In this document: positions 61,534-64,000 of the stretch, in pieces
Layout of the letters: each line of letters begins with the position of its first letter
How positions within the stretch are numbered: the first letter of the stretch is position 1
Assembly (NCBI GenBank): GCA_020633235.1
Contig: JACKEA010000001.1
Span: 1,488,001-1,552,000, forward strand
Length of the DNA stretch: 64,000 bases
Source of the DNA: Polyangiaceae bacterium
Lineage (GTDB): Bacteria; Myxococcota_A; Polyangia; Polyangiales; Polyangiaceae
Direction: 5' to 3'
The notes under the pieces: generated by a model
Told to the model about the DNA's origin: nothing
Seen by the model: the letters and a program-made list of their open reading frames with translations, nothing else
The model's database searches: none
Translations under genes and position numbers: made by a program

Positions 61534-63186
61534 ATGCGCTGGTCGTGCCTGGCCCTGTTGGCCGTCGTGGGTCTCGGGCAGGGCTGCCGGAAGGCGAGCC
61601 CGGCGGCCGGCCACGTGGCGCCCGCCACCAGCGCCGTCGAGCTCGGGGTGCTGCCGTCCCGCCCAGAAGCGGTGGCTCACGCGGATCACCTTGCCGTCCA
61701 GGGGAGCAAGTCCGGCGGAGAGCGGGGCGCGGCGTTGACGCTGACAGCCGCAGAGCTCCGGGCGCGCCTGTGGCGCTTGGAGGGCAGGGAAGCCGACGCC
61801 CTCGAAGCCGTGGAGCTCTACCGCGGGGTGGAGCAATCTGGCGCGCCGAGCGCGTGCGACGCTCGACTCGATCGGGCGTTGTTGGAGGGCGAGCTGCGGG
61901 CGGATCCCGCCGAGACCTACCGCGCCGTGTACCAGACTCGCGTCGCCCACCCGAAGACGCCCTGCGCGAAGCGCGCGGGCAACGTGCTCGATGCTCTCGC
62001 GGCGTTTCGGCCGTTGCCCAACGTGCTCGCAGAGCTCGAGCGCAAGGTGGGTTCCCCAGACGGGGCGACGAGCGACGGAGGCGCGAGCGCGGCCACCGTG
62101 AAGCACGACCCCGCGGGGCCCGTGGTGGTGCCGACGCTGGCGGGTGCCGTCCCCAAGGGACCAGTGCGCATCACCCGCATCGAGAAGTACGGAGCGAAGG
62201 ACGCTGCCCGCGTCGTGGTGTTCATCAACCAGCCGGCGACCTTCGACGTCGGCTTCATCGGGCGACAGGACGGGCGTGGTCCGCGCCTCTACGTCGACGT
62301 CGACAAGGCCAAGTACAAGGGCGCCCTCGAGATGAACGTCGGCGGCTTGGTGGAGCGCGTGCGCATCGGCAAGCACAAGTCGGCGACCCGCGTGGTGCTG
62401 GACCTGACGACGGACGTGTACCGCAAGGTGTTCTACCTGCCGGAGCCGTTTCGGCTCGTGATCGACGTGTCCAAGACCCCGCCGCAGCAGCTGGCGCAAG
62501 GTGCCGAGGCGTCGCGTACGATTCACCGGGTGGTGCTCGACCCGGGCCACGGGGGCCATGATCCCGGCGCCATTGGACCGAGCGGGCTGCGGGAGAAAGA
62601 CGTCACCCTCGACATCGCGCACCGCGCGGCGCCGCTGATTGCCCGCGAGCTCGGCGTCGCGACGCTCCTGACGCGCGATTCCGACGACTTCATTCCTCTC
62701 GACGAGCGCGCCGCGCGCGCCAATGCCTTCAAGGCGGACCTGTTCGTTTCCATCCACTGCAACGCGAGCGAAGACGAAAATGGTCACGGGGTGATGACTT
62801 TCGTCCTCGACGAATCGCGGGACCAAGGGGCGCTCCGGGTGGCGGCCCGGGAAAATGCGGCGTCCCCCGCCGCAGCGGCGGAGCTGGCCAACGCGCTGAG
62901 TCAGGTGGCGGACGCGTCGAGTACGGCCCGCTCCGTTCACTTTGCCGAGCTGCTTCAACGCGCCGCTTCCGCGTCACTCCAACCCAAATATCAAAATGTG
63001 AGCGATCACGGAGTGAAGCGTGCGGGATTCTACGTGCTCGCGGGGGCGCGCATGCCCGCGGTGTTGTTCGAGACGTCCTTCATCTCGAACCCCGTGGAGG
63101 AATCCCGGCTCAACACCGGTGACTACCGGCAGAAGCTCGCCGACTCCGTCGTGAACGCCATCCGCGCCTATCGCGAAGGGCGCTGA
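61534..63186 (+). CDS. N-acetylmuramoyl-L-alanine amidase (AMIN + Amidase_3), lipoprotein-like
   Basis: 550 residues from ATG 61534, with signal-like MRWSCLALLAVVGLGQGC (imperfect lipobox). A helical segment (about 70-170) is followed by an AMIN domain (about 210-312; ITRIEKYGAKDAARVVVFINQP) that targets peptidoglycan or the division site. The Amidase_3 catalytic domain (about 333-550) has Zn ligands His339 (DPGHGGHDPG), Glu354 (REKDVTLD) and His408 (SIHCNAS), and the final catalytic Glu in VLFETSFISN. It cleaves the MurNAc-L-Ala bond in the periplasm, as AmiA/B/C do. Upstream open frame to 60868 is antisense shadow and was not used. Confidence 0.94.
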   Translation: MRWSCLALLAVVGLGQGCRKASPAAGHVAPATSAVELGVLPSRPEAVAHADHLAVQGSKSGGERGAALTLTAAELRARLWRLEGREADALEAVELYRGVEQSGAPSACDARLDRALLEGELRADPAETYRAVYQTRVAHPKTPCAKRAGNVLDALAAFRPLPNVLAELERKVGSPDGATSDGGASAATVKHDPAGPVVVPTLAGAVPKGPVRITRIEKYGAKDAARVVVFINQPATFDVGFIGRQDGRGPRLYVDVDKAKYKGALEMNVGGLVERVRIGKHKSATRVVLDLTTDVYRKVFYLPEPFRLVIDVSKTPPQQLAQGAEASRTIHRVVLDPGHGGHDPGAIGPSGLREKDVTLDIAHRAAPLIARELGVATLLTRDSDDFIPLDERAARANAFKADLFVSIHCNASEDENGHGVMTFVLDESRDQGALRVAARENAASPAAAAELANALSQVADASSTARSVHFAELLQRAASASLQPKYQNVSDHGVKRAGFYVLAGARMPAVLFETSFISNPVEESRLNTGDYRQKLADSVVNAIRAYREGR

Positions 63187-63228
63187 CTCGGCGGCGCGAC
63201 GCCGCGCCCATCGCGAAGGGCGCTGACT
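63162..63228 (+). repeat. 27-nt direct repeat spanning the amidase stop codon
   Basis: The last codons and stop of the amidase gene (63162-63188) recur at 63202-63228 with one mismatch in 27 nt, offset by 40 nt. The two copies lie at the end of the gene and in the 105-nt gap to the convergent NUDIX-like gene. Confidence 0.9.
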
Positions 63229-63291
63229 GGACGCGGTCGTCACGACGCGATCGTCACGCTTACCGCGCCCTCGTCGCGGAGGGCGTCGAGC

Positions 63292-64000
63292 TCAGGGCGC
63301 GCGTTCGGCCACGAAACGACCGTCGCGCATCACGAAGCGCGTTGGAGCGTCGGCCGTGACTTCGTGACGTTCGGGGTACAGCGGGTCGCCGGGGAGCGCG
63401 AGGATTGCCTGCTCGCCGTCCATCACGAAGTACGGGCAGATCGGCTCCTGCGAGTGCGCCCGCGCGAGCTCGAGGGCGTGGCTCACGTCGCGCGCGGCGG
63501 CGAGGGTGGTCAGCGTGCTCGACGTGGGCGGCGCCAGGAAGATCTCGTCGGCTTCCCAGCGGGCGAGCACGCGCCGCGGTGTGGCCCAGAAGCTCTGGGT
63601 GGTCTCGTGGGCGTCGTGGGCGCCGGCTTGCTCTTCGTCGAGTGAAAGCAGGTAGAAGCGTGTGTCGTAGCGGCGGGATTCGGCGACGGGCGTGACCCAG
63701 CGGGCCAGGCCTTCGAGGCGGGCGGTGTCGAGCACCAGGTCGTGGGCCTCGAGCAGATCCGCAAACGCGTTCGATTCGTCGGTCGCACGGCCGCGCTCGG
63801 CGAGCTCCGCTCGCAGCGAAAGGGCCCGCTCGGAATCGACGTGCGCCCCCACCACGGGCAACAGGGCCGCCTCTTCCAAGAGCTCCCGCAGCGCTGCCAC
63901 GGCGAAGGCTCGAGCGGCGCTCTCGTCTGCTGCCAGGCTTCGACTGCGCGCCGAGAGGGGCGTGGTGAGGCGCTGCCAGCGCTCGCTGCGGTCACCGTCG
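63292..64000 (-). CDS. NUDIX-like hydrolase (partial, 5' end outside window)
   Basis: 236 codons are readable, open to the window edge. A degenerate Nudix box is visible near the edge: ADESAARAFAVAALRELLEEAALL, with the RELxEE helix intact and Ala where Gly is usual. Features of the NUDT7/19-type long NUDIX hydrolases follow (WVTPVAESRRYDTRFYLLSL). Such enzymes act on CoA or nucleoside diphosphates. Catalysis cannot be judged without the N-terminus. Confidence 0.8.
   Translation of the reverse strand, partial: DGDRSERWQRLTTPLSARSRSLAADESAARAFAVAALRELLEEAALLPVVGAHVDSERALSLRAELAERGRATDESNAFADLLEAHDLVLDTARLEGLARWVTPVAESRRYDTRFYLLSLDEEQAGAHDAHETTQSFWATPRRVLARWEADEIFLAPPTSSTLTTLAAARDVSHALELARAHSQEPICPYFVMDGEQAILALPGDPLYPERHEVTADAPTRFVMRDGRFVAERAP

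Overview
The window is high-GC DNA with short intergenic gaps and long runs of TPR, FHA, HEAT and PEGA proteins. It also has many lipoproteins, myxobacterial outer-membrane barrels and one C-terminal MYXO-CTERM sorting signal. Together with recognisable gliding-motility (glt) genes, this points to a myxobacterium (Myxococcota, probably the Polyangia/Sorangium side rather than Myxococcus itself). No phage, IS element, CRISPR array or rRNA was seen. The only RNA gene found is tRNA-His(GTG).

Left arm (1-20.9 kb): a distant tubulin/FtsZ-superfamily protein (1410-4706, minus) is followed by a second protein with a tubulin-like glycine-rich N-terminus and a membrane segment (1-1401, cut by the window edge). 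A membrane-anchored protein of unknown function is transcribed divergently (4817-5977). Next comes a minus-strand group read in the order EEP nuclease/phosphatase, S8 protease lipoprotein with MYXO-CTERM, vWA membrane protein, GH5 endoglycoceramidase-like lipoprotein. The last three are joined by TGATG stop/start overlaps. A Ser/Thr kinase, two lipoproteins (one with a CAP domain), frr, a PP2C phosphatase, a small lipoprotein and a trans-sulfuration PLP enzyme follow.

Middle (20.9-34.4 kb): tRNA-His, a barrel protein, a histone-deacetylase-family hydrolase, a Cache/HAMP membrane sensor, a HEAT protein, two consecutive myxobacterial outer-membrane barrels (candidate GltA/GltB), ftsY, a secreted/membrane beta-sandwich protein, a secreted HEAT protein, a HAMP protein without output domain, a YraN-like protein with an odd start, and a Cys-rich lipoprotein.

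Right half (34.4-56.9 kb): a plus-strand glt cluster. gltC-gltD-gltE (TPR proteins) lie behind a good sigma70-type promoter. A long hairpin follows, then a second promoter and gltF-gltG (small periplasmic protein; FHA-TM-AgmX/PglI C-terminal domain), closed by an intrinsic terminator. A TPR lipoprotein and the roughly 3,763-residue GltI/AgmK-like giant TPR protein complete it. In Myxococcus, as I recall, gltA-C and gltD-J sit at separate loci; here both sets lie within about 31 kb. The motor genes (aglRQS), gltJ/agmX and mglA are not in the window.

Right end (56.9-64 kb): a barrel protein, an FHA-sigma54 activator, a TPR-PEGA membrane protein preceded by a protein with an 18-bp tandem repeat (EKTAEP), an AMIN-Amidase_3 cell-wall amidase, and a truncated NUDIX-like gene.

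Family assignments come from reading translations and motifs by eye. No database search was run.
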